Assembly: GCA_016708955.1 (NCBI GenBank)
Contig: JADJES010000024.1
Span: forward strand, 62,001 to 126,000
DNA length: 64,000 nt
Origin: Nitrosomonas sp.
GTDB taxonomy: Bacteria > Pseudomonadota > Gammaproteobacteria > Burkholderiales > Nitrosomonadaceae
Direction of reading: 5' to 3'
In this document: positions 17,776 to 27,010 of the stretch, piece after piece
Layout of the letters: each line of letters begins with the position of its first letter
Position numbering within the stretch: position 1 is the stretch's first letter
Program-made: the position numbers and the translations under genes
Notes under the pieces: model-generated
Told to the model about the DNA's origin: nothing
The model's input: the letters and a program-made list of their open reading frames with translations, nothing else
Database searches by the model: none

Positions 17776-19153
17776 TTACTTGGCAGAAGTTGCAAATTTT
17801 GCTTGCCCGGCAAGCCAGACCAGTACCAAAACAGGCAGGCCCAATATCGCTGTGGCGATAAAGAAATTTTCATAGCCATACGCATCAACAAATTGTCCGC
17901 TGAAACCGGCGATAAATTTAGGCAGTAACAACATCACCGAGCTGAATAAGGCATATTGGGTAGCCGAGTAGGCAGAATTGGTGAGGCCAGATAAGTAAGC
18001 AATAAAGGCGCAGGAGGCAATGCCGGCAGAAAGATTATCCGCTGATATGGTAAAAATTAATCCGCTTACATCGTGGCCGCGTCCTGCCAGCCAAACGAAC
18101 AACAAGTTGGTTGCAGCGGATAACACCGCACCCAGGAACAATGTGCGCATAATGCCGATTTTTATCGTCAACACACCGCCAATCGCCGCGCCGGCGATGG
18201 TCATGATCACGCCATACACTTTTGAAATCGTGGCGACTTCGTCTTTGCTGTAGCCCATGTCCACATAGAAGGGATTGCTCATCACGCCCATCACCACATC
18301 GGAAATGCGGTAAATGGCGATCAGCCCTAAGATCAGCAAGGCTTGACGGCCATGGCGCACGATAAAATCGCGGAAAGGGGCGATTAGTGCACCGTACAAC
18401 CATATCAACATGGCCCTGATGCGCGGAGGGAGGTTCCAGTGTGCAATCGCTTGTTGTGCGATTTCTTCGTTTTCTGAAATGAGTTTGCTGTACGGAACGT
18501 CCGGTTCGCGAATGATCAGTGTCGAGATAATGCCGACTGCCATACTGGCAGCCATCACCAGATAAGCGAAGCGCCACGGCGCATGGTCGTAGGCATCCGC
18601 AGAGAGATCCACCGCCGCAGCGATCCACAGCACACCCGCCGAGGCCAGGATCATCGCGACGCGATAACCGGCTTGATACGTAGCGGCCATAGCGCCTTGC
18701 AGCTCGACCGGCAACCGCTTCGATACGGTAGGCATCCAAAGCAATATCCTGCGTGGCGGAAGCAAAAGCCACCGCAAGCGCGAAAAATACCATTTGGGTC
18801 AGATTCACAACCGGGTCTGTGCTGGCCATGCCCACCAATGCCATGGTAATGATGATTTGTGACAGCAACAACCAGGCACGGCGCCGGCCCAGCAGTTGCG
18901 TCAACAGCGGCAGGGACAGCCGATCCACTAACGGCGACCACAGCCATTTGAAACTGTACGCCAAGCCAATCCAACTGAGATGCCCAATCGTGGTGCGGTC
19001 GATGCCCGCTTCGCGCAGCCAGAATGACAGCGTGCCGAGTATCAGCAACAGCGGAAGCCCGGCAGAAAATCCCAGCGACAGCATGCCCAGCACGCGCGGA
19101 TGGGTATAAACGCGCAGTGCCTGCAACCAACCGGAAAATCCTGTGGCTTTCAT
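17776..19153 (-). pseudogene. ampG: AmpG-family muropeptide permease, frameshifted
   Basis: Inner-membrane MFS permease for import of anhydro-muropeptides during cell-wall recycling. The N-terminal part (19153 down to about 18712) reads LGFSAGLPLLLILGTLSFWLREAGIDRTTIGHLSW and ends QDIALDAYRIEAV. The rest (about 18708 to 17776) reads VELQGAMAATYQAGYRVAMILAS... in a different frame. Together they make one AmpG-like protein of about 459 residues. The break is a one-base insertion (or two-base loss) at about 18708-18713. It overlaps xth by 4 bases at its start. It may be a true mutation or an assembly error. If real, muropeptide uptake through this protein is lost. Confidence 0.8.
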
Positions 19154-19923
19154 AAGGTGTGATCGTAGTCGATAATCAACGGCGCATGATCGGAGAAACG
19201 TTCCGTTTTAAAAATGGAAACACTGCGTGCTTTTTGCGCAATCGCCGGTGTGGCAAGCTGATAATCGATCCGCCACCCCACGTTCTTGGCCCAGGCTTGT
19301 CCGCGATTGGACCACCAGGTGTATTGGTCAGGTTCCGGATTAAGCTGCCGGAACACGTCGACAAAACCAATGTCATCGAAAACATTGGATAACCAGGCGC
19401 GTTCTTCAGGCAGGAAACCGGAATTCTTCTGATTGGAACGCCAGTTCTTCAAATCAATTTCCTTATGTGCGATATTCCAGTCGCCGCATAAAATAATTTC
19501 CCGGCCGCTGGCGATCAATGTTTTCAGTACCGGAAAGAATTTCTCCATAAAAAAGAATTTCGCGACCTGACGGTGTTCGCCGCTGGAACCGGATGGCAGG
19601 TAGAGCGAAATGATGCTCAAGTTGCCAAAATCCGCCTGAATAAAACGGCCTTCGGCATCAATTTCCGGGATTCCGACGCCTTCAATGATGTTATCCGGTT
19701 GCTTGCGGCAATAAATACCGACACCGCTATAGCCTTTTTGCACCGCGCAATGAAAGTAACCGTGATAACTGTCGGGTGACAGCATATCGCCGGAAAGATC
19801 GGGCAATTGCGCTTTTAATTCCTGCACACACACAATATCCGCCGATTGCGCGGCCAGCCATTCAAAAAAGCCTTTTTTTGCGGCCGCGCGAACGCCGTTC
19901 AGGTTAAGCGTTATAATTTGCAT
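19150..19923 (-). CDS. xth: Exodeoxyribonuclease III
   Basis: AP endonuclease / 3'-5' exonuclease of base-excision repair, 257 residues. The family signatures are all present: start MQIITLNLNGVRAA, VQELKAQ (metal-binding Glu), GDWNIAHKEIDLKN, GWRIDYQLAT and the catalytic ending ERFSDHAPLIIDYD. It is divergent from pyrE with only 27 bases between start codons, so the two promoters probably overlap the opposing coding regions. Confidence 0.96.
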   Translation of the reverse strand: MQIITLNLNGVRAAAKKGFFEWLAAQSADIVCVQELKAQLPDLSGDMLSPDSYHGYFHCAVQKGYSGVGIYCRKQPDNIIEGVGIPEIDAEGRFIQADFGNLSIISLYLPSGSSGEHRQVAKFFFMEKFFPVLKTLIASGREIILCGDWNIAHKEIDLKNWRSNQKNSGFLPEERAWLSNVFDDIGFVDVFRQLNPEPDQYTWWSNRGQAWAKNVGWRIDYQLATPAIAQKARSVSIFKTERFSDHAPLIIDYDHTL

Positions 19924-19950
19924 ATCTTTATTTTTGGGTTGATCAAGTTT

Positions 19951-20592
19951 ATGTCCGATTTCCGGCAGGCATTTATTCAGTTCGCTATTGAACGCAATGT
20001 GCTGTGCTTTGGTGAATTTAAAACAAAAGCAGGGCGCATGTCTCCATATTTTTTTAATGCAGGTTTATTTAACGATGGTGATTCACTGCGCAAGCTCGGG
20101 CAATTTTACGCCAAAGCGATTGTTGCTGCCCAGCTTCCGTTTGATATGCTGTTCGGTCCCGCGTACAAGGGGATTCCGCTGGTCAGCACAATAGCTATCG
20201 CGCTGGCAGAAATGGGTCATAACTATCCATTCTGCTTTAACCGCAAGGAAGCCAAGGATCATGGGGAAGGCGGGGTGCTGGTCGGTGCGCCGCTGGCCGG
20301 GCGGGTGCTGATTGTCGATGACGTGATTTCTGCGGGCACTTCGGTGCGTGAATCGGTCGAACTCATTAAAACCTCGGATGCGACGCCAAGCGGTGTCGTG
20401 ATTGCGCTTGATCGGATGGAACGGGGAACTGGGGAGTTCTCAGCGGTGCAGGAAGTGCAGCAAATGCACGGGCTCTCGGTAACTTCGATTATTGACCTGG
20501 ATGATTTAGTGGAATATTTGCAGAATCATCGGGAACTCGAACAATATCTCCCCCCCGTAGAGCGTTATCGCGCGCAATACGGAATCAAGTAA
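19951..20592 (+). CDS. pyrE: Orotate phosphoribosyltransferase
   Basis: Joins orotate to PRPP to give OMP in pyrimidine synthesis. From the ATG at 19951 it is 213 residues: FKTKAGRMSPYFFNAGLF, GPAYKGIPL, FNRKEAKDHGEGG (flexible catalytic loop) and the PRPP-binding motif VLIVDDVISAGTSVRES. Upstream codons in frame run through the xth start region and are not family-like. Confidence 0.97.
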   Translation: MSDFRQAFIQFAIERNVLCFGEFKTKAGRMSPYFFNAGLFNDGDSLRKLGQFYAKAIVAAQLPFDMLFGPAYKGIPLVSTIAIALAEMGHNYPFCFNRKEAKDHGEGGVLVGAPLAGRVLIVDDVISAGTSVRESVELIKTSDATPSGVVIALDRMERGTGEFSAVQEVQQMHGLSVTSIIDLDDLVEYLQNHRELEQYLPPVERYRAQYGIK

Positions 20593-20757
20593 TCATTGGT
20601 CGTGGCGGTAGTTGCTCTCGGGGTCTTGAATTACGGTCACGTGAAGTTCGCAAACAAGGACGCCACCAGCGGGCGCAATGACCAAAGCACTGAAGTCGTA
20701 TCTATTCGTGATGCATCCCAATCCTTTTACACAAGTTCCGCCGGGATGAATATTCAT
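20593..20757 (-). CDS. Possible 54-residue protein of unknown function
   Basis: A minus-strand frame starting MNIHPGGTCVKGLGC and ending PESNYRHDQ with its stop next to the pyrE stop. Composition and codon choice look protein-like (hydrophobic VLVCELHVTVIQ stretch, several Cys), but there is no ribosome site before the ATG and the opposite strand is also open. It may be the tail of a lost gene. The rest of 20758-21030 shows nothing recognisable. Confidence 0.3.
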   Translation of the reverse strand: MNIHPGGTCVKGLGCITNRYDFSALVIAPAGGVLVCELHVTVIQDPESNYRHDQ

Positions 20758-21030
20758 AGCAGTAAAAATCCGTAGTTTAGGATCTGCCCCTACTTATTCC
20801 AATTATTTTGTCTGCTAAAAGCTTTCTTTTTTGGAGTCAAAGTCAGCTCTTATTGTTTGTTAATTTTGATTGCTTCCATACAGACAGAACTAGTGCTTAG
20901 GGGGTGCTTTTGTAACTTAAATTGAGAAAGTTTGAAGGTTGAATAAACGAGAGAAAAGAGGGCAGGTGCCTATAACAAACATTGTGCTTTGTTATCGAAT
21001 CATAAGTTGAAATACTAGCAACAAATAGAT

Positions 21031-21780
21031 ATGATTAAATTAAATAATACGTTATGTTCATTGGAAGCTAAATTTATGGCTCAAGATTTCGAAAAAACTC
21101 AAAACATTGATCACAAATATTTGGAAATAAAATATAAAAGAAGCTGGGTACAGTTAGCGATAGAAATAACTACACTTTTTATTGTTGGTATTTCGTTGTA
21201 TCACACTATTAATGAAAAAAAGATGACTTCTGAAATAAAAGATAATACGTATTCAATACGAAATTCGATTGAGAAACCTCTTCAAGGTGTTTGGAACTTT
21301 GAATCAAGTTTTACGAAATATTTTGATGAAAAAGATTTAGAAGAACTCGGAGGAATAGGAAAAGCATTCATTATCTGGGGACCCGATAATCAATACGAAA
21401 TACTTATCGGCTATGAAATAGTTCGGAATGCAACAAAGGGACCTAAAATAACACTAACTGCATTAACGCTCAAAGGTAGTTTCAATTCCAAAGAGGATGG
21501 TACTGTCGGTGAGCAATTTTCTATGTCTTTTTCGCGAATAGCGCGTCACAGTAGTTTAGCGGATCATCCTATTCATGATTACCGATATACAAATTGCAAA
21601 TATGATAAGAGTGTTGATCACGGCAAGGTTATTACCTGTAAATTTATTCCCAAAAGCGGAGCCTCTATTTCAGAAGTAACTTTAAGGCAAGAACGCTATA
21701 TTAGTATGAATCCAAATACTTTCCTGATTAGAAAGATTCCTCAGCTTGCCGAAGCCAACGTGCCGGGCGAGGCCCGGTAG
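21031..21780 (+). CDS. Single-pass membrane protein of unknown function, C-terminus extended by an inserted IS
   Basis: 249-residue product, not recognised. A cytoplasmic N-terminal stretch is followed by one membrane helix (LAIEITTLFIVGISLYHTI, about 47-65), a short basic linker and a soluble domain with GVWNFESSFTKYF, IIWGPDNQYEILIGYE and a Cys-containing NCKYDKSVDHGKVITCKF segment. The gene is much more AT-rich than its neighbours, suggesting transfer. The last 18 residues are encoded by the IS1595-type element. Joining the sequence across the element at the AATACTTT duplication restores ...NPNTF and then a TAA stop, so the native protein had 231 residues. Confidence 0.65.
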   Translation: MIKLNNTLCSLEAKFMAQDFEKTQNIDHKYLEIKYKRSWVQLAIEITTLFIVGISLYHTINEKKMTSEIKDNTYSIRNSIEKPLQGVWNFESSFTKYFDEKDLEELGGIGKAFIIWGPDNQYEILIGYEIVRNATKGPKITLTALTLKGSFNSKEDGTVGEQFSMSFSRIARHSSLADHPIHDYRYTNCKYDKSVDHGKVITCKFIPKSGASISEVTLRQERYISMNPNTFLIRKIPQLAEANVPGEAR

Positions 21781-22767
21781 TGGCTGCGGCGACGAACAGG
21801 CGTAGAGGGAGCGCTTCAAGATGGAAGCGTCGGTTGAAACGGTAAACAAACGCACCGAGGTAACGAGTTCCGTATTTGGCGAAATCGAATGCCATGGTAA
21901 GCGCCTCCCAGGCTGGTTTTGAGGTTGCCCAAAACCGTATTGATCCAGTTGAATTCTGGCAAATCCTTAGGCTTGCGACCGTCCGCGACGATTGCCCGGT
22001 GCTGGACAGCCAGCATCAGTAACCCCGGCAAAACAACCCAATCCATCGGAAGTGACTATACAACCCGGCGCGAGGTCAGCGGTAGCCCAGTCAAAAACGC
22101 TTTGCGCGTAAAACCAGGAACCGGTGCCATTTTAATATACAGGGGACGGCCTTCGGCGCTGAGCGAGATCGCCGCCACAAAAGGTACCTTGTTCTCGGAG
22201 CCCCGGCCTGCCTTGCCACCAGCCAATTCTCCGCCAAGGTAAAGCATCATCCGCTTGGACATTACCACACAGCGTGTACTTGGCATCCCGTTCGACCATC
22301 GCCTGCATCAGCTTCTGCTGAATCAGCCAAGCCGTGGGATAGCTCACGCCCAACTGCCGCTTAAGGTCGAGTGCCGACAAGCCGGTCTTGGAGCTGATCA
22401 GATAAATTGCCAAGAACCAAATGCTTAGCGCCAAGTGCGTAAGCTGGAACAAGGTGCCTGCGATCAGAGATGTCTCCGTAACCGGCAGCACTTGCTTGGA
22501 AGTTCTTGTGTTTTCCTACCTTAAGCAAGCACTTTCGCGTTGCCGCAGCCTGGGCAGCTGAATCCTTGCGGCCAACGGGATGCTTCCAATGCATCCGCGC
22601 ATTGCTCATCTGTGCCAAACTGCGCAAGGAATGCAGGTAGGGACAAGCCTGCTTGGAATTGGATACGGTTCATGGCCATGGCAATTTCTCTTTGATGAGT
22701 TTGTTTGGGTCAGTATGCGCCTTATAATAGAAAAAATCGGGTTTGGCTGAAGAATCTTTCTAATCAG
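21723..22767. mobile_element. IS1595-family insertion sequence (degenerate)
   Basis: Element of about 1045 bp. The 22-base terminal inverted repeats start CTGATTAGAAAGATTC at 21724 and, reverse-complemented, at 22767, with one mismatch. It is flanked by the 8-bp direct repeat AATACTTT at 21715-21722 and 22768-22775; 8 bp is the usual target duplication for this family. The transposase inside is broken by several frameshifts. It inserted at the last codon of the upstream membrane-protein gene. Confidence 0.88.
21728..22679 (-). pseudogene. IS1595-family transposase, multiple frameshifts
   Basis: Read on the minus strand, the pieces line up with an IS1595-type transposase of about 317 codons. 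They are an N-terminus with MNRIQFQAGLSLPAFLAQFG and a zinc ribbon (CPGCGNAKVL), then LTHLALSIWFLAIYLIS, LGVSYPTAWLIQQKLMQAM, NVQADDA, YLGGELAGGKAGRGSENKVPF and the C-terminal YGTRYLGAFVYRFNRRFHLE. The pieces are in different frames, so at least three indels have accumulated. The stop is shared with the terminal inverted repeat. Inactive. Confidence 0.85.
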
Positions 22768-23135
22768 AATACTTTTTAAAATTAATTAAGAAAAATTTTG
22801 GATAATTATAAGCATATAAAATGTATCTAAACCGAGATATTGAATTTCTCAGCGGCGGATAAACCAACTATGGTTTGTGCTGCTTCCAAGATTCAATAAT
22901 AACGCACGTGCTAACAGGTTTAGTCAACGGGGCCAGGTCCAGAATAAAGAATTTCTGTTCATCAAAATGTGTGCGCATTGAAGCCGTTATTCTTCAATAA
23001 GTTACTCTCAATTTTCCTCGTTATTTGGTATGATATCTCTCCTCCTATTTAACCAGTATCTTACGCGCACGAGTGATTGAGTTGCTGTAGGGAGTACTCA
23101 CTCAGATCACCACGCATATCGGAAATTTTTAATGA

Positions 23136-23291
23136 CTTTCGCACCGTCCCGGCGTACCGTGGACTGGCCTGGGTTATACCTGCGATTGGGGTAATCCGGC
23201 AAGCCGAGTCGGCGCGAGTGAGTATATTCTCAGTCCAAACTCTCCTTATCAAATCGAGCGGATCGTGGAGACGGCCGAATATTGCCGCTAA
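23136..23291 (+). pseudogene. C-terminal fragment of an unidentified gene
   Basis: An open stretch of 51 codons without a start reads RPGVPWTGLGYTCDWGN...GASEYILSPNSPYQIERIVETAEYCR and then stops. Its composition looks like real protein rather than random sequence. No upstream continuation was found in any frame in the AT-rich space 22776-23135, which otherwise holds nothing recognisable. Probably the relic of a deleted gene. It ends 4 bases before palindromic repeat copy c. Confidence 0.4.
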
Positions 23292-23294
23292 GTT

Positions 23295-23408
23295 AAGGAA
23301 ACTCTGAATAACGCATGTTTGTCATTCCGAACAAAGTGAGGAATCTTTGTGAGTCAACGTGATAGATTTCTCGCTACGCTCGAAATGACAGTTATTCAGA
23401 GTTTCCTT
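23295..23408. repeat. Palindromic dispersed repeat, copy c (complete, about 114 bp)
   Basis: The best-preserved copy. Outer arms AAGGAAACTCTGAATAAC and their complement enclose inner arms TTGTCATTCCGAAC and GCTCGAAATGACA. The whole element can fold into one long hairpin. It carries no gene. Confidence 0.85.
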
Positions 23409-23720
23409 TATGGCGGTAGCCAGCGTTGATGTTCAAGCAAACTGCTTGCCTTGCGCCGGTTGCCTCGAAAGCGTTTCAACAGCCGATAAAACTATGACAA
23501 ATGTCCTAATTGGACTAGGCGTAATGTTCTATTGAGCCGGAAAGCCCCGTCGATTAAGATTCTTTAAGGGAATATATATAATATTATGAATTCATTATAA
23601 TATTTCTCATATAGCGAGGTAAGTTTAGATTTTCAGCCAGACCAAGAAAAGTTTAGGGAAACTTTCTTTATGCCTTGACTTAGTTATAATTTTTTTATTC
23701 CAGACTGAAAGGAGTATCAA

Positions 23721-24425
23721 ATGAAGAAATCACTTATAACAACCACTTTTTGCCTAACACTCATTACGTTTTCTTCTTTTATCAAAGCGGCACCCGTTTT
23801 AATTGACTTTGACGATGTGATCGGTTCAAGGGTTGATATCACTAACAGGTATGCGGGACTGGGCGTTACCTTGAATGCCATCGACAATCCTTTTCCGCTT
23901 TCTGGCGCTTTCCCGGCCCCTGCCACATTACCTGCCATTCTAGGCGGCGTGTCGACATGGACGGAAGGTTTTGCATCAGCATTATCACCGCCTCAGGTTG
24001 CGGTAAGTTCGCCATTTTCTGGAGAGCCTGATTATGGGGATGGCGGCATATTAATCAGTTTTGCGTTTGATGTGAACAGTGTTTCTCTGGTAGGAGTCGA
24101 TAACGGCACCAACTTCGGTTCGGATGACGAGTCGGTGACGTTGACGGCTTATGACGCGGCGGGAAATCAAATCGGCCAGGTTTACAGCACTACCAATTTA
24201 CCAAGTGCCTTGGGATACGATCAGACACCGGCTTCCATTGCTATGGACGGCATCCGCTATGTTGCGTTTAACTATACCGATTCCAATTTCGGCTTTTATT
24301 CCATCGATAACTTGGAATTTGTAGCCGCACCGATTCCTGAACCCAATAGGGTGTTTTTGCTTGGCGCGGGTTTGATCGCACTGTTTGGATTCCGCAGAAA
24401 ATTCGGCCAGGTTTCTGCGCAATAA
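23721..24425 (+). CDS. PEP-CTERM sorting domain protein
   Basis: 234-residue secreted protein. A Sec signal peptide (MKKSLITTTFCLTLITFSSFIKA) is followed by a beta-rich domain with a PVLIDFDD start and GVDNGTNFGSDDESVTLTAYD, then a C-terminal tripartite tail: IPEPN, a hydrophobic helix VFLLGAGLIALFGF, and a basic FRRK. That tail is the exosortase recognition signal. A GAAAGGAG site precedes the ATG. The eps operon at the right edge is of the type that goes with exosortase, but the exosortase gene itself is not in view. Probable role: matrix or surface protein, inferred. Confidence 0.9.
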   Translation: MKKSLITTTFCLTLITFSSFIKAAPVLIDFDDVIGSRVDITNRYAGLGVTLNAIDNPFPLSGAFPAPATLPAILGGVSTWTEGFASALSPPQVAVSSPFSGEPDYGDGGILISFAFDVNSVSLVGVDNGTNFGSDDESVTLTAYDAAGNQIGQVYSTTNLPSALGYDQTPASIAMDGIRYVAFNYTDSNFGFYSIDNLEFVAAPIPEPNRVFLLGAGLIALFGFRRKFGQVSAQ

Positions 24426-24526
24426 TTTTCAACCGTAATCGAAATTCGATTCCATCCAATCTCAGCCAACAATCATCGGGAAAAGCCGGTGGTTGTTGGT
24501 ATCAAAAGCACTACTTTTCATTGTTA

Positions 24527-24551
24527 AAATTCAAACCCGCTGTTTGAATTT
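24527..24551 (+). terminator. Possible terminator hairpin after the PEP-CTERM gene
   Basis: The arms 24527-24536 and 24542-24551 are perfectly complementary (10 bp, AT-rich) with a 5-base loop. No clear T run follows, so termination strength is uncertain. Confidence 0.45.
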
Positions 24552-24627
24552 CCAATATCACCGCATCGTCAATTTGCCGCTCAGCTCATGACATAAGCCG
24601 GTATGATGCTACGTTAAGGAGACGGCA

Positions 24628-25584
24628 ATGGCTAAAATTTTGGTGACCGGCGCGACCGGTCAAATTGGCGCGGAATTGACGCTTGCGCTGCGCGAACGTT
24701 ATGGAACGGATAACGTGATTGCTGCCGGTCATCGCCGGGAACCGTCCGGCACGTTGGCACAAACCGGGTCTTATTGCAGCCTCGATGTGCGCGATGGGGC
24801 TGCGCTCGAAGCGGTGGTGACCGGGCATGGCATCACGGCGATTTATCATTTGGCTGCGCTGCTTTCCGCTGTGGCCGAGGAACAGCCGTTGCTAGCATGG
24901 GATATCAATATGAATGGTCTGCTCAACGTATTGGAAAGCGCGCGCCAGCATGGTTGTCAAATATTTTTTCCGAGTTCGATCGCAGCATTCGGCCCCGGTA
25001 CGCCGCCGTTCAATACGCCGCAGGATACCGTGCAGCATCCGTCGACCATCTATGGGATTACCAAGGTGACCGGGGAATTGCTGTGCGATTATTATGCGCA
25101 TCGCTACGGCATCGACGCGCGCGGACTACGTTATCCAGGGTTGATTTCCAATCAAGTGCTGCCGGGTGGCGGCACGACCGATTACGCCGTGGATATTTTT
25201 TACGCTGCGGTCAAGCAGCGGCATTATGACTGTTTTCTGCGCGCCGATACGCAGTTGGACATGATGTATATGCCCGATGCAATCGCGGCAGCGATTCAAT
25301 TGATGGAAACCGATGCCAGCCGGTTGACGCACCGCAATGGTTTCAACGTCACCGCGATGAGTTTCACACCGGCACAATTGGCGGCAGAAATACAAAAGCA
25401 TCTTCCCGATTTCACCATCGGTTATACCGTCGATCCGTTGCGCCAGGGAATTGCCGATTCCTGGCCGCGCCACATGGATGACAGTGCCGCCCGCGCTGAA
25501 TGGGGCTGGCAGCCGCGCTACGATTTGCCAGCGATGGTGGACGATATGCTGCGGCATATCACGGCGAAACTGCGTAACGAATAA
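24628..25584 (+). CDS. Epimerase-type L-threonine dehydrogenase (SDR family)
   Basis: 318-residue extended short-chain dehydrogenase. It has the nucleotide-binding loop VTGATGQIGAEL at residues 6-17, an aspartate DVRDG, YHLAALLSA, and the catalytic YGITK (Tyr-x3-Lys) near 147. Similar proteins (the UDP-glucose-epimerase-like threonine dehydrogenases) oxidise L-threonine to 2-amino-3-ketobutyrate with NAD. The next gene, 12 bases downstream, is the matching Kbl-type ligase, which strongly supports this role over sugar epimerisation. An AAGGAG site lies 7 bases before the ATG. Confidence 0.85.
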   Translation: MAKILVTGATGQIGAELTLALRERYGTDNVIAAGHRREPSGTLAQTGSYCSLDVRDGAALEAVVTGHGITAIYHLAALLSAVAEEQPLLAWDINMNGLLNVLESARQHGCQIFFPSSIAAFGPGTPPFNTPQDTVQHPSTIYGITKVTGELLCDYYAHRYGIDARGLRYPGLISNQVLPGGGTTDYAVDIFYAAVKQRHYDCFLRADTQLDMMYMPDAIAAAIQLMETDASRLTHRNGFNVTAMSFTPAQLAAEIQKHLPDFTIGYTVDPLRQGIADSWPRHMDDSAARAEWGWQPRYDLPAMVDDMLRHITAKLRNE

Positions 25585-25596
25585 ACGAAGGATGTC

Positions 25597-26820
25597 ATGA
25601 CGCTTGCAAAAATCGAACCGCTGTTTCAGGCAAAACTCAATCAATTGCAGCAACAAGGCGTGCGCAAGGGCGATGAGAAAATCGTCAGCGGTGTGCTGCC
25701 GCCGTCCGATGGCCTCGGGCCGCGTTACCGGCTGCAAGGCTATAATGATCGCGTGTTTCTGCGCATGAACTCGAATTCATATTTGGGACTGACGCGGCAT
25801 CCGGCGGTGATCGCGGCTGAGACGCGGGCAGTCGAAGAATTTGGCACCGGGCCTGGTGCAGTGCGTTTTATCAGCGGCACGTATGCACCGCACGTCGAGC
25901 TGGAGCGGCGCTTGGCGGCGTTCCACGGCCGCGAGGCGGCGATGTTGTTCAGTGCCGCGTATGCCACGATGGTCGGGGTGTTGCCGCAATTGATTTCCGA
26001 ACAAACCATGGTTATCAGCGATGCGCTCAATCACAACTGCATCATCAGCGCGATCCGGCTCGCGCATCCCGCCGGTAAGGCGATTTATAAGCATGGCGAT
26101 ATGCTCGAACTGGAAAGCATCTTGAGCGCCAATCGCGACCGCTATCAACGCGTTTGCGTCGTGACCGATGGGATTTTCAGCATGCGCGGCGATCATGCGC
26201 CGCTGGCTGAACTCGATGCTTGTTGTACCAAGTACCAGAGTGATTATCCGGAAGGGATCGTCACCCTGGTCGATGATTCGCACGGCATTGGCGCAATCGG
26301 ACTCAGCGGACGCGGCACCGAGGAAGTCACCGGCGTCCAGGCGGATGTATTGGTAGCCACGCTCGGCAAGGCATTCGGCGTTAACGGCGGTTACGTCGTG
26401 GCAAGCGCGACCACCATCGCCTATTTACGCGAAACCGCGCCACTGTATATCTATTCCAACCCGATCACACCCGCCGAAGCCGCTGCGGCATTAGCGGCAC
26501 TGGACATACTGGAAAGCGACGAAGGCTTGGGGTTGCTCGAGCAATTGCGCCATTTCAGCCAAAAACTGCGAACCGGCTTGCAACAGATCGGCTTTGAAAC
26601 ACTCACTGGCGAACATCCGATCGTGCCCATTTTTATCCGCGATACCGCGAAAACCGCCGCGCTGGTTGCACATTTATTCGATCACAACATTCTCGCCACC
26701 GGTTTGAATTATCCGGTGGTGCCGCAAGGCGACCAAGAAATTCGCTTGCAGGTCTCCGCCGAACATACGGAAAAGGATTTGGATTATTTGCTGGAAGTGC
26801 TGGGGTGTTTTAACAGTTAA
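25597..26820 (+). CDS. kbl: 2-amino-3-ketobutyrate CoA ligase (glycine C-acetyltransferase) family
   Basis: PLP enzyme of the alpha-oxoamine synthase family, 407 residues. It splits 2-amino-3-ketobutyrate with CoA into glycine and acetyl-CoA. Visible are NSYLGL, GTGPGAVRFISGTYAPHVELE, the DDSHGIGAIG aspartate/histidine motif, and the PLP lysine K258 in ATLGKAFGVNGG. It is paired with the threonine dehydrogenase gene. Other family members make aminolevulinate, 8-amino-7-oxononanoate or sphinganine; context favours threonine catabolism. Codon use and GC are somewhat higher here than in flanking genes. Confidence 0.88.
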   Translation: MTLAKIEPLFQAKLNQLQQQGVRKGDEKIVSGVLPPSDGLGPRYRLQGYNDRVFLRMNSNSYLGLTRHPAVIAAETRAVEEFGTGPGAVRFISGTYAPHVELERRLAAFHGREAAMLFSAAYATMVGVLPQLISEQTMVISDALNHNCIISAIRLAHPAGKAIYKHGDMLELESILSANRDRYQRVCVVTDGIFSMRGDHAPLAELDACCTKYQSDYPEGIVTLVDDSHGIGAIGLSGRGTEEVTGVQADVLVATLGKAFGVNGGYVVASATTIAYLRETAPLYIYSNPITPAEAAAALAALDILESDEGLGLLEQLRHFSQKLRTGLQQIGFETLTGEHPIVPIFIRDTAKTAALVAHLFDHNILATGLNYPVVPQGDQEIRLQVSAEHTEKDLDYLLEVLGCFNS

Positions 26821-26845
26821 TTGCCAGTAAATCACGAATGATAAC

Positions 26846-26864
26846 GGTATCAAGAATTATTATC
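26846..26864. promoter_or_regulatory. Weak Fur-box-like sequence before bfr
   Basis: The reverse strand reads GATAATAATTCTTGATACC, which agrees at about 12 of 19 positions with the classical Fur box. It lies about 150 bases before the bacterioferritin start. Such AT-rich matches arise by chance, so this is only a candidate. Confidence 0.25.
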
Positions 26865-27010
26865 GTTTGTAATCAATAATTTGTTGTTGTTTTTGTAGTT
26901 TTTGACTCGTATAATGCCGGGTGTTTGCAAAATACTTCACGGCTCTTGTGTGCTTGGATAGAGCAGCATCAAGGGCCGCCTGTCATTCAATAGATTAGAG
27001 GAGCACCATC

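Noticed and set aside
24774..25229. 151-residue frame inside the threonine dehydrogenase gene
   Set aside because: Alternative frame of a well-conserved SDR enzyme; composition is not protein-like.
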